Below, in pieces: positions 22,969-31,813 of a DNA stretch of 38,565 bases. Source of the stretch: SIG607 sp045648445. Lineage in GTDB: Bacteria; Bacillota; Clostridia; Oscillospirales; Acutalibacteraceae. Location: NCBI GenBank assembly GCA_045648445.1, contig JAZRNY010000006.1, forward strand, positions 1 to 38,565, given 5' to 3'. A program made the position numbers and the translations under genes. Each line of letters opens with the position of its first letter. The stretch's first letter is position 1. The notes below the pieces were generated by a model that had not been told where the DNA came from, did no database searches, and saw nothing but the letters and a program-made list of their open reading frames with translations.

Positions 22969-23010
22969 AAAAGGGAACCAGCTGACTGTAGAGGATGTTC
23001 GTTCCCTTTT
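22969..23010 (+). promoter_or_regulatory. Leader hairpin of the V-type ATPase operon
   Basis: AAAAGGGAAC (22969-22978) pairs perfectly with GTTCCCTTTT (23001-23010) over a 22-nt loop. The right arm ends in four T only, so it is a weak terminator at best. It would lie near the 5' end of the transcript and could stabilise or attenuate it. Confidence 0.55.
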
Positions 23011-23050
23011 GCTGTTTGAAAAAGCAAAATACAAATAAGGAGAATGTATT

Positions 23051-23659
23051 ATGGAAGTACAACTTAACGAACTTATTGAACAAATTAAAAAAGAAGGCGT
23101 GGAAGCTGCCGAAATAGAGGCTAAATCTATTATTGATTCTGCTAATGCCGATGCCCAAAAAATCATAAGCGAAGCAAAAGAAAAAGCAGAGAAAATTATT
23201 GCCGATGCTAAGTCTGAAAACGATAAAATCGTTAAATCAAGCGAAGAAGCCATAAAACAAGCTGGACGCAATCTTCTTATTTCTTTTAGAGAAAGTGTAG
23301 CTAAAGAATTAAACGCTATCGTTGGCGAAAAGGTAAATAACGTATATTCCGACAAAGACTTTAACGAGCTTTTGGTAAAGGTTTTGGAAAACTGGTCTAA
23401 AAACAGCGACTCTGATAATTTGGAACTTATATTAAACAGTGAAGATTTAAAGGCTTTTGAAGAACAGGCATCTGCTTTACTTAAAGAAAAAATGTTAAGC
23501 GGTATTACGCTTAAAGCAAACGATAATTTTGATAAAGGATTTCGTATTGCAGTAGAAAACGGCAGCGCGTATTACGATTACTCTAAAGAAGCCGTGGTAG
23601 AAATGTTATCAGGATTTTTAAGCCCTAAAGTATATAAACTTCTTAAAGAGGCGGAGTAA
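23051..23659 (+). CDS. atpE: V-type ATPase subunit E
   Basis: The 202-aa protein starts with a long charged coiled coil (about 1-85) rich in repeats such as EAKEKAEKIIADAK. It ends in an alpha/beta domain with the KGFRIAVENGSAYYDYS segment and a helical end. This is the peripheral-stalk subunit E of V/A-type ATPases, which ties the catalytic head to subunit I. It is first of seven genes, with AAGGAGAA before ATG 23051. No separate G/H stalk gene is seen in this operon. Confidence 0.85.
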   Translation: MEVQLNELIEQIKKEGVEAAEIEAKSIIDSANADAQKIISEAKEKAEKIIADAKSENDKIVKSSEEAIKQAGRNLLISFRESVAKELNAIVGEKVNNVYSDKDFNELLVKVLENWSKNSDSDNLELILNSEDLKAFEEQASALLKEKMLSGITLKANDNFDKGFRIAVENGSAYYDYSKEAVVEMLSGFLSPKVYKLLKEAE

Positions 23660-23661
23660 TT

Positions 23662-24225
23662 ATGGCTCATTATTATTTAATATCACAGTTACCGTCGTTG
23701 GATGGACTTAGTGACAATATTCCTCTTCCGATAAGTGAAGAACGCTTTAAAGAACTGTGCTGTAATGAGTTAAGTGATAAGGAACTTTTGGAATTTGATA
23801 AAATTTCACTTGTTCCCTCGCAAGATTACGAAAAATCAACCAGTTCTTTAATTGAGACGTGGAACGAAAACGAAAGAAATTTGCGTCTTGCTTTAGCAAA
23901 AGTAAGGGCTGAAAAACTCGGCGTGACATTTGAATTAAAAAACAGTTTGCCGTCAGAGTTCACAAAAATCGCTTTAGAAGCATTGGAAAGTGAAAATCCA
24001 ATGGAGGCAGAAATGTTTCTTTTGAGTTTTCGTTTAAAATTACTTGAAAGTTTAAGACCATTAGACGGTTTTTCGATTGATTACATTTATTATTATTCTA
24101 TAAAACTAAAACTTATTTTAAGAATAAGAAAGTTTGACCAGACGGTAGGTAAGTGCGAATATAAAAACATTTATAACTCCATTTTAAACGGAGACAGGTT
24201 GGAGGCGCAATATGACACAAAGTAA
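23662..24225 (+). CDS. DUF2764 family protein of the V-ATPase operon (subunit C position)
   Basis: A 187-aa protein that begins AHYYLISQLPSL, the hallmark of DUF2764 proteins, found at this place in V-ATPase operons of Chlamydia, spirochaetes and Bacteroides. It is mostly helical and by position and size is thought to replace the central-stalk socket subunit C, which is otherwise missing. It lies 2 bp after atpE and overlaps atpA by 14 bp, so it is made with the complex. The assignment to the family rests on the N-terminal motif and context; the stalk role is inference. Confidence 0.8.
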   Translation: MAHYYLISQLPSLDGLSDNIPLPISEERFKELCCNELSDKELLEFDKISLVPSQDYEKSTSSLIETWNENERNLRLALAKVRAEKLGVTFELKNSLPSEFTKIALEALESENPMEAEMFLLSFRLKLLESLRPLDGFSIDYIYYYSIKLKLILRIRKFDQTVGKCEYKNIYNSILNGDRLEAQYDTK

Positions 24226-25981
24226 AGGACAAGTTGTTAGCATTAACGGAAACCTTGTGTCTGTTAAGTTTGACGGACAGGTTTCAATGAATGAAATTTG
24301 CTATGTTTTAGTAGACGAAACTAAACTTAAAAGTGAAGTTATTCGTATAAAGGGCAATATTGCTCAAGTTCAGGTTTATGAAATGACAGGCGGAATTAAA
24401 TGCTTTGATGAAGTTGAATTCACAGGTGAAATGCTGTCTGCTGATTTAGGCCCCGGTCTTTTGGGACAAATTTACGACGGACTTCAAAATCCGCTGCCCG
24501 TACTTGCTGAACAGGCAGGTTGGTTTTTGGAACGCGGAATTTATGCCGACGGACTTAATATGGATAAAAAATGGGAATTTACTCCCACTGCTAAGGTAGG
24601 GGATACTTTAAGAGCAGGTGAATACTTCGGTACCGTTCCCGAAGGTCCTTTTACCCATAAAATTTTTATTCCTTTTTATCTTCTTGGAAGTTATACCGTT
24701 AAATCCATTGTCGAAAAAGGCGAATATGATTTAAAGGAAACCGTTGCGGTAGTTGTTGATGAACGCGGTAAGGAAATACCCCTTACAATGACATTTAAAT
24801 GGCCTGTAAAACGCGCCGTTAACTGTTATAGCGAAAGACTTGCACCGGTTGAAACAATGGAAACAAAAGTACGTCTTATCGACTCCTTTTTCCCTGTGGC
24901 AAAGGGCGGAACCTATTGTACCCCCGGACCTTTCGGCGCAGGCAAAACGGTGCTTCAGCACACTACTTCTAAATATGCCGACGTTGATATAGTTATTATC
25001 GCCGCTTGTGGTGAACGTGCAGGTGAAGTTGTTGAAACCATTACCGAGTTCCCCGAACTTATCGACCCCAAAACAGGACGTTCACTTATGGAACGTACCA
25101 TAATTATTTGTAATACTTCTTCAATGCCCGTTGCTTCCCGTGAAGCGTCGGTATACACTTCGGTAACTCTTGCTGAATATTATCGTCAAATGGGTCTTAA
25201 CGTTTTGCTTCTTGCTGACTCTACTTCACGTTGGGCTCAGGCGTTAAGAGAAATGTCGGGACGTCTTGAAGAAATCCCCGGTGAAGAAGCATTCCCTGCG
25301 TATCTTGAATCGTATATTGCTGCTTTTTATGAAAGAGCAGGTTACGTTCGTCTTCCCGACGGAACTACAGGTTCGGTTACCATAGGCGGTACCGTATCTC
25401 CGGCAGGCGGTAACTTTGAAGAACCTGTAACTCAGGCAACCTTAAAGGTTGTAGGCGCATTCCACGGACTTTCCCGTGAACGTAGTGACGCAAGAAAATA
25501 TCCAGCTATTGATCCGCTTATTTCTTGGTCTAAATATAAATGCGTTATAGATAATAAAAAATCGCAATTCTGCAAAAACATTTTGACAAGCGGTGATGAA
25601 ATCGGTTCAATGATGAAGGTTATCGGTGAAGAAGGTACAACTATTGCCGACTACGTAACATACCTTAAAGAAGAAATGCTTGATGCGGTTTATTTACAGC
25701 AAAACTCCTTTGATTTGGTGGATGCTAACTGTGATACTTTGCGTCAGCGTTACGTTACCGATAAACTCGTATACGTTTTAGGCAGTGATTACGCGCTTGA
25801 AAGCAAAGACGAAGCACGTAACTTCTTTAACCGTATGAGACAAAGATTCATCGACTGGAATTACGCTGAATTTAATAGCGCAGAATTCAAAAAGATTGAA
25901 TCTGAAATAGATGCTCTTTACAGAGAAGGCAGCGGAATGATAGGCGCTGAAGCCGAGGCTTTATTAAAGGACGGTGACTAA
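24212..25981 (+). CDS. atpA: V-type ATPase catalytic subunit A
   Basis: At 589 aa this is full length for V/A-type subunit A. It has an N-terminal beta barrel (about 1-70) and the non-homologous insert typical of A subunits (about 110-190, with VPEGPFTHKI). The Walker A is GPFGAGKTV (239-247). The catalytic glutamate region is GERAGEVVE, followed by LADSTSRWAQALREMSGRLEEIPGEE. It hydrolyses or makes ATP in the A3B3 head. GGAGG precedes ATG 24212, which overlaps the upstream gene. Codons are those of a well-expressed gene. Confidence 0.96.
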   Translation: MTQSKGQVVSINGNLVSVKFDGQVSMNEICYVLVDETKLKSEVIRIKGNIAQVQVYEMTGGIKCFDEVEFTGEMLSADLGPGLLGQIYDGLQNPLPVLAEQAGWFLERGIYADGLNMDKKWEFTPTAKVGDTLRAGEYFGTVPEGPFTHKIFIPFYLLGSYTVKSIVEKGEYDLKETVAVVVDERGKEIPLTMTFKWPVKRAVNCYSERLAPVETMETKVRLIDSFFPVAKGGTYCTPGPFGAGKTVLQHTTSKYADVDIVIIAACGERAGEVVETITEFPELIDPKTGRSLMERTIIICNTSSMPVASREASVYTSVTLAEYYRQMGLNVLLLADSTSRWAQALREMSGRLEEIPGEEAFPAYLESYIAAFYERAGYVRLPDGTTGSVTIGGTVSPAGGNFEEPVTQATLKVVGAFHGLSRERSDARKYPAIDPLISWSKYKCVIDNKKSQFCKNILTSGDEIGSMMKVIGEEGTTIADYVTYLKEEMLDAVYLQQNSFDLVDANCDTLRQRYVTDKLVYVLGSDYALESKDEARNFFNRMRQRFIDWNYAEFNSAEFKKIESEIDALYREGSGMIGAEAEALLKDGD

Positions 25982-25983
25982 GT

Positions 25984-27276
25984 GTGAATAAAGTTTTTAA
26001 TAAAATTGAATCTATAGTCGGAAACGTAATTACCGTAAAAGCCACAGGCGTTCGCTATAATGAACTTGCTGAAATTAACACACGTTTCGGTAGGTCATTG
26101 GCTCAGGTAAATAAAATCGACGGAGATACAGTATCACTTCAGGTTTTTGCAGGTGGTAAGGGTATTTCGACTAATGATGAAGTTCGTTTCTTAGGTCACG
26201 AAATGAGAGTGTCTTTTAGTGAAGACCTTCTTGGAAGAATATTTAATGGTTCCGGCGAACCAAGAGATAAAGGTCCCGCCCTTACCGATAATATGCAAAC
26301 AATCGGCGGTCCGTCGGTTAATCCAACAAAACGTATTCTTGCAAACAGAATGATGAGAACTAACATTCCTATGATAGATATGTTTAATACGTTGGTTGTT
26401 TCTCAAAAACTTCCTATTTTCTCTATTTCCGGTGAACCGTATAACCAACTTCTTGCCCGTATTGCTATGCAGGCACAAGCAGACGTTATCGTACTTGGCG
26501 GTATGGGTCTTAAATACGACGACTTCCTTTATTTTAAGGATGAACTTTCTAAGGGTGGCGCTTTAAGCAAAACGGTTATGTTTATTCATACCGCATCTGA
26601 CCCTACGGTTGAATGTATGATGATTCCGGATATGTCACTTGCAGTTGCCGAGCAGTTTGCTTTGCAGAATAAAGACGTATTGGTGCTTCTTACAGATATG
26701 ACTAACTATGCCGATGCAATGAAGGAAATCGCAATAACTCAAGAACAGGTGCCGTCTAACCGCGGTTATCCCGGTGACCTATATTCACAACTTGCTGCGC
26801 GTTATGAAAAGGCGGTTGACTTTGCAGATTCGGGTTCTATTACCGTTCTTGCCGTAACAACAATGCCCGGTGATGACGTTACCCATCCTGTTCCCGATAA
26901 TACAGGCTATATTACCGAAGGTCAGTATTACCTTAAAGGTGGCAGAATTGAACCGTTTGGTTCTCTTTCTCGTCTTAAACAAAACGTAAACGGTAAAACA
27001 AGACGTGACCATCGTGCTCTTATGGATGCAATGATACGTATGTATTCTTCATATAAAGAAACAGTAGAAAAGAAGAATATGGGCTTTGCAATGAGCAGTT
27101 GGGATGAAAAACTTTTAAAATACGGTATACTTTTCGAAGAAAAATTAATGGATTTGTCGGTCAACTTAAGTCTTGAAGAAGCGCTTGATTTAGGTTGGGA
27201 TATTTTAGCCGATTGTTTTGAAAAGGATGAAACCGGTATTAAGTCAGACCTTACTGATGAATTTTGGCCTAAGTAA
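25984..27276 (+). CDS. atpB: V-type ATPase subunit B
   Basis: A 430-aa non-catalytic nucleotide-binding subunit. It has the lineage's typical SEDLLGRIFNGSGEPRDKGP, a P-loop region changed to SISGEPYNQLLARIA (no GxxxxGKT, as expected for B), the LLTDMTNYADAMKEIAI block and a C-terminal helical domain. It alternates with subunit A in the head. A GTG start (25984) lies 2 bp after the atpA stop with only a weak ribosome site, so it probably depends on translational coupling. Confidence 0.96.
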   Translation: MNKVFNKIESIVGNVITVKATGVRYNELAEINTRFGRSLAQVNKIDGDTVSLQVFAGGKGISTNDEVRFLGHEMRVSFSEDLLGRIFNGSGEPRDKGPALTDNMQTIGGPSVNPTKRILANRMMRTNIPMIDMFNTLVVSQKLPIFSISGEPYNQLLARIAMQAQADVIVLGGMGLKYDDFLYFKDELSKGGALSKTVMFIHTASDPTVECMMIPDMSLAVAEQFALQNKDVLVLLTDMTNYADAMKEIAITQEQVPSNRGYPGDLYSQLAARYEKAVDFADSGSITVLAVTTMPGDDVTHPVPDNTGYITEGQYYLKGGRIEPFGSLSRLKQNVNGKTRRDHRALMDAMIRMYSSYKETVEKKNMGFAMSSWDEKLLKYGILFEEKLMDLSVNLSLEEALDLGWDILADCFEKDETGIKSDLTDEFWPK

Positions 27277-27294
27277 TTAAGGAGGACTGACGTT

Positions 27295-27927
27295 TTGGCA
27301 AAAATCAAATTAACTAAAAACGAGTTAAAGGTACAAAAAGACGCACTAAAAATGTACCGCAGATATTTGCCGACTCTAACGCTAAAAAAACAGCAACTTC
27401 AAACCGAAATTCGCACTATTGAAGCCGCCGCAAAGGCAGTGCGAAAGGAACGGGAAAATCTTGAAAAAGGTTTTAATGAATGGATTGCCGTTTTTAGTGA
27501 AAAATATGCGTTCCCAAAAGATATAATTACCGTTAGTAATATACGCAAAGGAAAGGGTAATATCGCAGGCGTTGATATTCCTACATTTAAGGGAGCGGAT
27601 TTTAAAAGAGGAGAGTATGATTTATACTATACTCCTTTATGGGTGGATATAGCCGCAAACCATATGGAAAAGGCAATGTCACTTGATTTAGAGGCGGAAG
27701 TGTTGGATGAACAGGTGAGACTTCTTGAAAAAGAACTTCGCGCTACTTCTCAAAGAGTAAACTTGTTCGAAAAGGTTAAAATACCCGAAACACAGGAAAA
27801 TATCAGAAAAATATCTGTATATCTTGCAGACCAGCAGGTTAGTGCAGTTGTGCGTTCGAAAATTTCAAAACGCAAAATCGCTATTAGGGATCTTTTAGCA
27901 AATGAAGGGCAGGGTGATTTAGTATGA
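27295..27927 (+). CDS. atpD: V-type ATPase subunit D
   Basis: A 210-aa rotor axle subunit. Long N- and C-terminal helices form a coiled coil: KLTKNELKVQKDALKMYRRYLPTL at the start, and RVNLFEKVKIPETQENIRKI near the end, which is the D-subunit hallmark. TTG 27295 is used because AAGGAGG lies 9 nt upstream. The stop overlaps the atpI start (ATGA). No subunit F gene, the usual partner of D, occurs in the operon. Confidence 0.93.
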   Translation: MAKIKLTKNELKVQKDALKMYRRYLPTLTLKKQQLQTEIRTIEAAAKAVRKERENLEKGFNEWIAVFSEKYAFPKDIITVSNIRKGKGNIAGVDIPTFKGADFKRGEYDLYYTPLWVDIAANHMEKAMSLDLEAEVLDEQVRLLEKELRATSQRVNLFEKVKIPETQENIRKISVYLADQQVSAVVRSKISKRKIAIRDLLANEGQGDLV

Positions 27928-29828
27928 TCGTGCCTATGAAAAAAGTTTCACTTATAATCCGTATGGACAAAAAGGAAGAAACTCTTATTAAACTTAGAAA
28001 ACTCGGACTTCTTCACATTGAAATAAGTGAGGGTACGGGCGAAAAATTATGTGCTTTAAAAGACCGTATTTCTTTGCTTAACAACGCTATTTTTAGTCTT
28101 GGAAAACCAAAAAAGAAAATAGCGGTTAAATCTGCCGAATATCCTGATGCTATAAAAATAGCCGAAGAAATTGAACAATTAGCAAATACCAAAAAGGAAT
28201 ATTTGGCACAGCGTGTCGCTTTTACCAATGAACTCGAAAGGGTAAAGGCTTGGGGAGATATTGACGTAGAAAAAATCAATGCTCTTAAAGAAAAAGGTTT
28301 TCATCTTTCCTTTTATGAAATGAGTGACGCTGAATATAAAAATTTGGGTGAAGAAATAAAAACCGTAAGCCTTGGAAAAACAAAATCAGGCGTTAAATTT
28401 ATGGTAATATCCGATTCATTGCAGGATGAAGAGCTTAAATCCATAAGCAAATACCGTTTTGAATTACCTAAGCAATCAATTAAAGGTCTTCAAGAAAAAA
28501 TTAACGACTTTAACGATAAAATTGCGTCTGTTGATGAAAAAATCGGTTCTTTCGTATGTTATATCGGCAGTTTAAAATCTGCAGTTAATAAATGTGAAAA
28601 AGAGATTGAATTTGAAACCTATTCTACTGGAATGAATGATGAAAGTTTAAGTGAACAAAGCGATTTTAAAATTGCGTATTTCAGCGGTTATATCGAAGCG
28701 GAAAATATTGAAAAACTTAAATTTGAAGCATCGAAAAATTCATGGGGTCTTATAACTGAAGACCCCACTGAAGAAGATAATGTTCCCACAAAGCTTAAAA
28801 ACAATAAATTTGTTAGTCTTATTTATCCTCTTACCGATTTTCTTGGTACGGTGCCGGGTTATTTTGAATACGATATTTCATCTTGGTTTTTATTCTTTAT
28901 TCTCATATTCTTCGGAATTATTTTCGGCGACGGCGGTTACGGACTTTTTATATGTGCCGTTGCGTTAGTGCCGATTATAAAATCGTTAGTAATGAAAAAA
29001 ACCATATCGCCAACATTTTTACTTGTGGGACTTTTCGGTCTTTCGACAATTCTTTGGGGTACTCTTACTTGTACATGGTTTGGACTATCCGTTGACCAAC
29101 TTCCTAATTGGCTAAAATCCTTGTCCATACCTGTAATTTCAAACGTATATGCCGACAAACTGTGGTCACTTCCGTGGACTACCGAAGGAGTAGGTCTTAC
29201 AACAGCGCAAAATTTGCAGATTTTCTGTTTTACTTTGGCTCTTGTTCAACTTACTATAGCACATATCAAAGGTGTGTGCCGAAATATAAAGTCGCTAAAA
29301 TTGCTTGGCGATATAGGTTCAATACTTCAACTTATAGGAATTTATTATCTTGTATTAAGTTTGGTTGTAAACCCACAGGTTTTCAGTTTCGGTCTTATAA
29401 TAGGCGGTGTGCCTGTTGGTAAAATAAGTATAATTCTTATTGGTGTTGGCTTTGGACTAAGTTTTATATTCGCAAATTACGAGGGCAATATTATTAAATC
29501 TATATTGTCGAGCATTACGAATATTGTATCGGTTCTGCTTGGCGTAGTTAACGTATTTTCCGATATAGTTTCGTATATAAGACTTTGGGCGGTTGGCCTT
29601 GCAGGTGCCGCAATATCGGCTACGGTAAATGAACTTGCAGGACCGCTTTTAGGCAATTTTATGTTTATGATACTTGCAATTATATTGCTTGTGTTCGGTC
29701 ACGGACTAAATATGATACTGAATATTTTGTCGGTTATCGTTCATGGTATCAGACTTAACACCCTTGAGTTCTCCTCGCATCTTGATATGTCGTGGAGTGG
29801 GCATAAATTTAAACCCTTTGAAGAATAA
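27924..29828 (+). CDS. atpI: V-type ATPase subunit I (a-type membrane stator)
   Basis: A 634-aa protein. The N-terminal half (about 1-300) is a cytoplasmic coiled-coil arm. The C-terminal half has about seven to eight membrane helices beginning near residue 320. The essential arginine that faces the rotor is in SYIRLWAVGLA (Arg about 553), and a second conserved site is VHGIRLNTLEF near 607-617. It carries the ion half-channels and anchors the peripheral stalks. It overlaps atpD by ATGA. Confidence 0.93.
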   Translation: MIVPMKKVSLIIRMDKKEETLIKLRKLGLLHIEISEGTGEKLCALKDRISLLNNAIFSLGKPKKKIAVKSAEYPDAIKIAEEIEQLANTKKEYLAQRVAFTNELERVKAWGDIDVEKINALKEKGFHLSFYEMSDAEYKNLGEEIKTVSLGKTKSGVKFMVISDSLQDEELKSISKYRFELPKQSIKGLQEKINDFNDKIASVDEKIGSFVCYIGSLKSAVNKCEKEIEFETYSTGMNDESLSEQSDFKIAYFSGYIEAENIEKLKFEASKNSWGLITEDPTEEDNVPTKLKNNKFVSLIYPLTDFLGTVPGYFEYDISSWFLFFILIFFGIIFGDGGYGLFICAVALVPIIKSLVMKKTISPTFLLVGLFGLSTILWGTLTCTWFGLSVDQLPNWLKSLSIPVISNVYADKLWSLPWTTEGVGLTTAQNLQIFCFTLALVQLTIAHIKGVCRNIKSLKLLGDIGSILQLIGIYYLVLSLVVNPQVFSFGLIIGGVPVGKISIILIGVGFGLSFIFANYEGNIIKSILSSITNIVSVLLGVVNVFSDIVSYIRLWAVGLAGAAISATVNELAGPLLGNFMFMILAIILLVFGHGLNMILNILSVIVHGIRLNTLEFSSHLDMSWSGHKFKPFEE

Positions 29829-29852
29829 TTTTAAATTATAAGGAGAATTATT

Positions 29853-30278
29853 ATGAATTTAGGAACTTTAGGTACAGCATTAGTTATGGGCATTGCCGCT
29901 ATCGGCTCTGCTATTGGTATTGGTATTGCAGGTCAGGCATCTATCGGTGCTTGGAAGAAATGCTATTTGAACAATAAAGCAGCGCCTTTCATTCTTACGG
30001 TTTTCGCAGGTGCGCCTCTTACTCAGACCATTTACGGTTTCCTTTTGATGCAGCAAATGAAGACTGCTAATATGGACCCTGCATTCCTTTTCGGTCTTGG
30101 AATTGCTTCCGGTGTAGCAATGGCTGCTTCTGCAGTATTTCAGGGTAAAGCAGGTGCCGCAGGCGCCGATGCCTTGGCTGAATCGGGCAAGGGCTTCTCA
30201 CAGTACATTACCGTTGTAGGTCTTTGTGAAACCGTTGCGCTTTTCGCATTAGTATTCAGCATGGTTGCGCTTGGATAA
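29853..30278 (+). CDS. atpK: V-type ATPase rotor subunit K (proteolipid)
   Basis: A 141-aa, four-helix proteolipid, a fused pair of c-subunit hairpins. Helix 2 has PLTQTIYGF (Thr57, Gln58, Tyr61), helix 3-4 has Gln97 in AVFQGKAG, and the ion-binding glutamate is Glu126 in GLCETVALFA. Together these match the Na+ ligands known from the Enterococcus hirae K ring, so Na+ coupling is likely. Only the second hairpin has the carboxylate, as is usual for V-type rings. AAGGAG precedes ATG 29853. It is the last gene, before a strong terminator. Confidence 0.93.
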   Translation: MNLGTLGTALVMGIAAIGSAIGIGIAGQASIGAWKKCYLNNKAAPFILTVFAGAPLTQTIYGFLLMQQMKTANMDPAFLFGLGIASGVAMAASAVFQGKAGAAGADALAESGKGFSQYITVVGLCETVALFALVFSMVALG

Positions 30279-30284
30279 AAAAGT

Positions 30285-30317
30285 ATAAACCTCGGATATC
30301 CGAGGTTTATTTTTTTG
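30285..30317 (+). terminator. Intrinsic terminator of the V-type ATPase operon
   Basis: A 26-bp perfect palindrome (30285-30310) containing ACCTCGGATATCCGAGGT, running into eight T residues. Confidence 0.92.
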
Positions 30318-30341
30318 TGGCGTTTTGGTATGTGAATGCCC

Positions 30342-30370
30342 TTGACAATGGTTTTACCGTTTGGTAAAAT
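30342..30370 (+). promoter_or_regulatory. Promoter of the SGNH-ZIP operon
   Basis: TTGACA (30342-30347), 17 bp, then TAAAAT (30365-30370). Confidence 0.75.
30352..30369. promoter_or_regulatory. Operator candidate between the -35 and -10 boxes
   Basis: TTTTACCGTTTGGTAAAA is a perfect dyad (7-bp arms, 4-bp centre) filling the promoter spacer and most of the -10. A protein bound there would block RNA polymerase. The regulator is not encoded nearby. Confidence 0.6.
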
Positions 30371-30415
30371 TGATTTAATGATAATTGGTGACAGGTTATC
30401 AAAGGAGTGCTTAAT

Positions 30416-31057
30416 ATGTCTAAATTAATTCTTTTTCAAGGTGACTCGATAACTGATTGTGGCAGAGATAGAGCAAATTCGGGTTCAATGGGATCAGGTT
30501 ATGCAGGTCTTGTTAAATCATATTTAAGTTATGAATGTCCTAATGAATATGTTTTTAATAATAAAGGCATCAGCGGAAACAGAATAGTTGATTTGTATGC
30601 CAGAATTAAAAGCGATTTCATAAATTTAAAGCCCGATTATGCAAGTATTTATATTGGTGTAAATGATGCATGGCACGAAATAAATAGCAAAAACGGTGTA
30701 GATACCGAAAAATTCGAAAAGATTTACACAATGCTAATTGATGAGGTTAAGGCTGCTTTACCTAATATTAAATTAATGATTATTGCGCCTTATGTTTTGG
30801 AAGGTACTGCAACTGTTGATGCTGAAAATCCTCAAAAAATTGAACTTTTTAGAAAAGACGTTGCCGAAAAAGCAGAAGTTTGCCGTAAAATGGCAGAAAA
30901 ATACGGTCTTCCGTTAATTGAACTTCAACCTGCTTTTGATAAAGCGTTAGAATCAGCGCCTGCAAATTACTGGACAGGAGACGGCGTTCATCCCACTGCC
31001 GCCGGTCACGAAATAATTAAGAGACTTTGGCTTGATGCCTTTAATGAAATAATATGA
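30416..31057 (+). CDS. SGNH/GDSL-family esterase
   Basis: A 213-aa cytoplasmic enzyme with all four SGNH blocks: FQGDSITDCGR (Ser nucleophile), GISGNRI (Gly), YIGVNDAW (Asn) and DGVHPTAAGH (Asp and His). The group includes rhamnogalacturonan and other carbohydrate acetylesterases and broad lipases; no exact substrate can be given. ATG 30416 is preferred to GTG 30407, which overlaps AAAGGAG. The stop overlaps the ZIP start by ATGA, and a dyad in the promoter suggests regulation. Confidence 0.87.
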   Translation: MSKLILFQGDSITDCGRDRANSGSMGSGYAGLVKSYLSYECPNEYVFNNKGISGNRIVDLYARIKSDFINLKPDYASIYIGVNDAWHEINSKNGVDTEKFEKIYTMLIDEVKAALPNIKLMIIAPYVLEGTATVDAENPQKIELFRKDVAEKAEVCRKMAEKYGLPLIELQPAFDKALESAPANYWTGDGVHPTAAGHEIIKRLWLDAFNEII

Positions 31058-31809
31058 AAATAGTTTTACTAACTGCACTTGGAGTAGGCGGCTCTACAAT
31101 AATTGGCTCCGTTATAGGATTTATTTTTAAAAAATTATCCCATAAGTTTTCCGACATAGTGCTTTCGTTTGCAGCCGGTGTAATGCTTGCGGCAGCGGTG
31201 CTTGGACTTATAGTTCCTTCCTTGGAGTATGGCGGAAAATATGGAATAATCTTTACTGTGGCAGGTATTTTCGCCGGCGCAGTTTGTCTTAATCTTATTG
31301 ATAAACTGGTTCCGCATCTTCATTCGTTTATGGGTGGCGGAGAAGAAGGGCATCAAAACGCAAAACTAAATAAAGTGTTGTTGTTCGTTACCGCTATTGC
31401 TATACACAATTTGCCTGAAGGCATTGCCGCAGGTGTAGGATTTGGTTCGGGCGAAACGTCAAGAGCCTTGATTATTGCAGGTGGCATTGCTTTGCAGAAT
31501 ATCCCGGAAGGTATGGTTATTATCGGTCCTATGTTAGCGGCAGGCGTAAAGCCTAAAAAAACTTTTATTTGCGCCGTTATTACCGGACTTATAGAAGTTG
31601 TTGGAACGTTTATCGGATATTTTGCCGTTAGTGTAGCAAACGCCATATTGCCTTTTGCACTTGCTTTTGCAGGTGGAACTATGCTTTACGTAATAAGTGA
31701 TGAAATGATACCGGAAACGCATGCTCATGGTAATCAGCGTGGTGCTACCTATGCGCTTTTGGTCGGTTTTTCTGTTATGCTTATAAGCGAAGCATTACTT
31801 GGAGGATAA
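31054..31809 (+). CDS. ZIP-family metal transporter (ZupT/GufA-like)
   Basis: A 251-aa membrane protein with about seven to eight helices. The metal-site motifs are HNLPEGIAAG (helix 4) and QNIPEGMVI (helix 5), which bind the transported ion. A histidine-bearing loop (HLHSFMGGGEEGH) lies between helices 3 and 4. The family imports zinc and often iron or manganese. It is coupled to the SGNH gene before it (ATGA) and followed 4 bp later by the YgjV-like gene. The operator-like dyad upstream of the operon could bind a metal repressor, but it does not match Fur or AdcR sites that I know. Confidence 0.88.
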   Translation: MKIVLLTALGVGGSTIIGSVIGFIFKKLSHKFSDIVLSFAAGVMLAAAVLGLIVPSLEYGGKYGIIFTVAGIFAGAVCLNLIDKLVPHLHSFMGGGEEGHQNAKLNKVLLFVTAIAIHNLPEGIAAGVGFGSGETSRALIIAGGIALQNIPEGMVIIGPMLAAGVKPKKTFICAVITGLIEVVGTFIGYFAVSVANAILPFALAFAGGTMLYVISDEMIPETHAHGNQRGATYALLVGFSVMLISEALLGG

Positions 31810-31813
31810 AAAA

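Noticed and set aside
22969..23010. Riboswitch upstream of the V-ATPase operon
   Set aside because: Only one simple hairpin is visible; it lacks the multi-helix conserved core of any riboswitch class I know.
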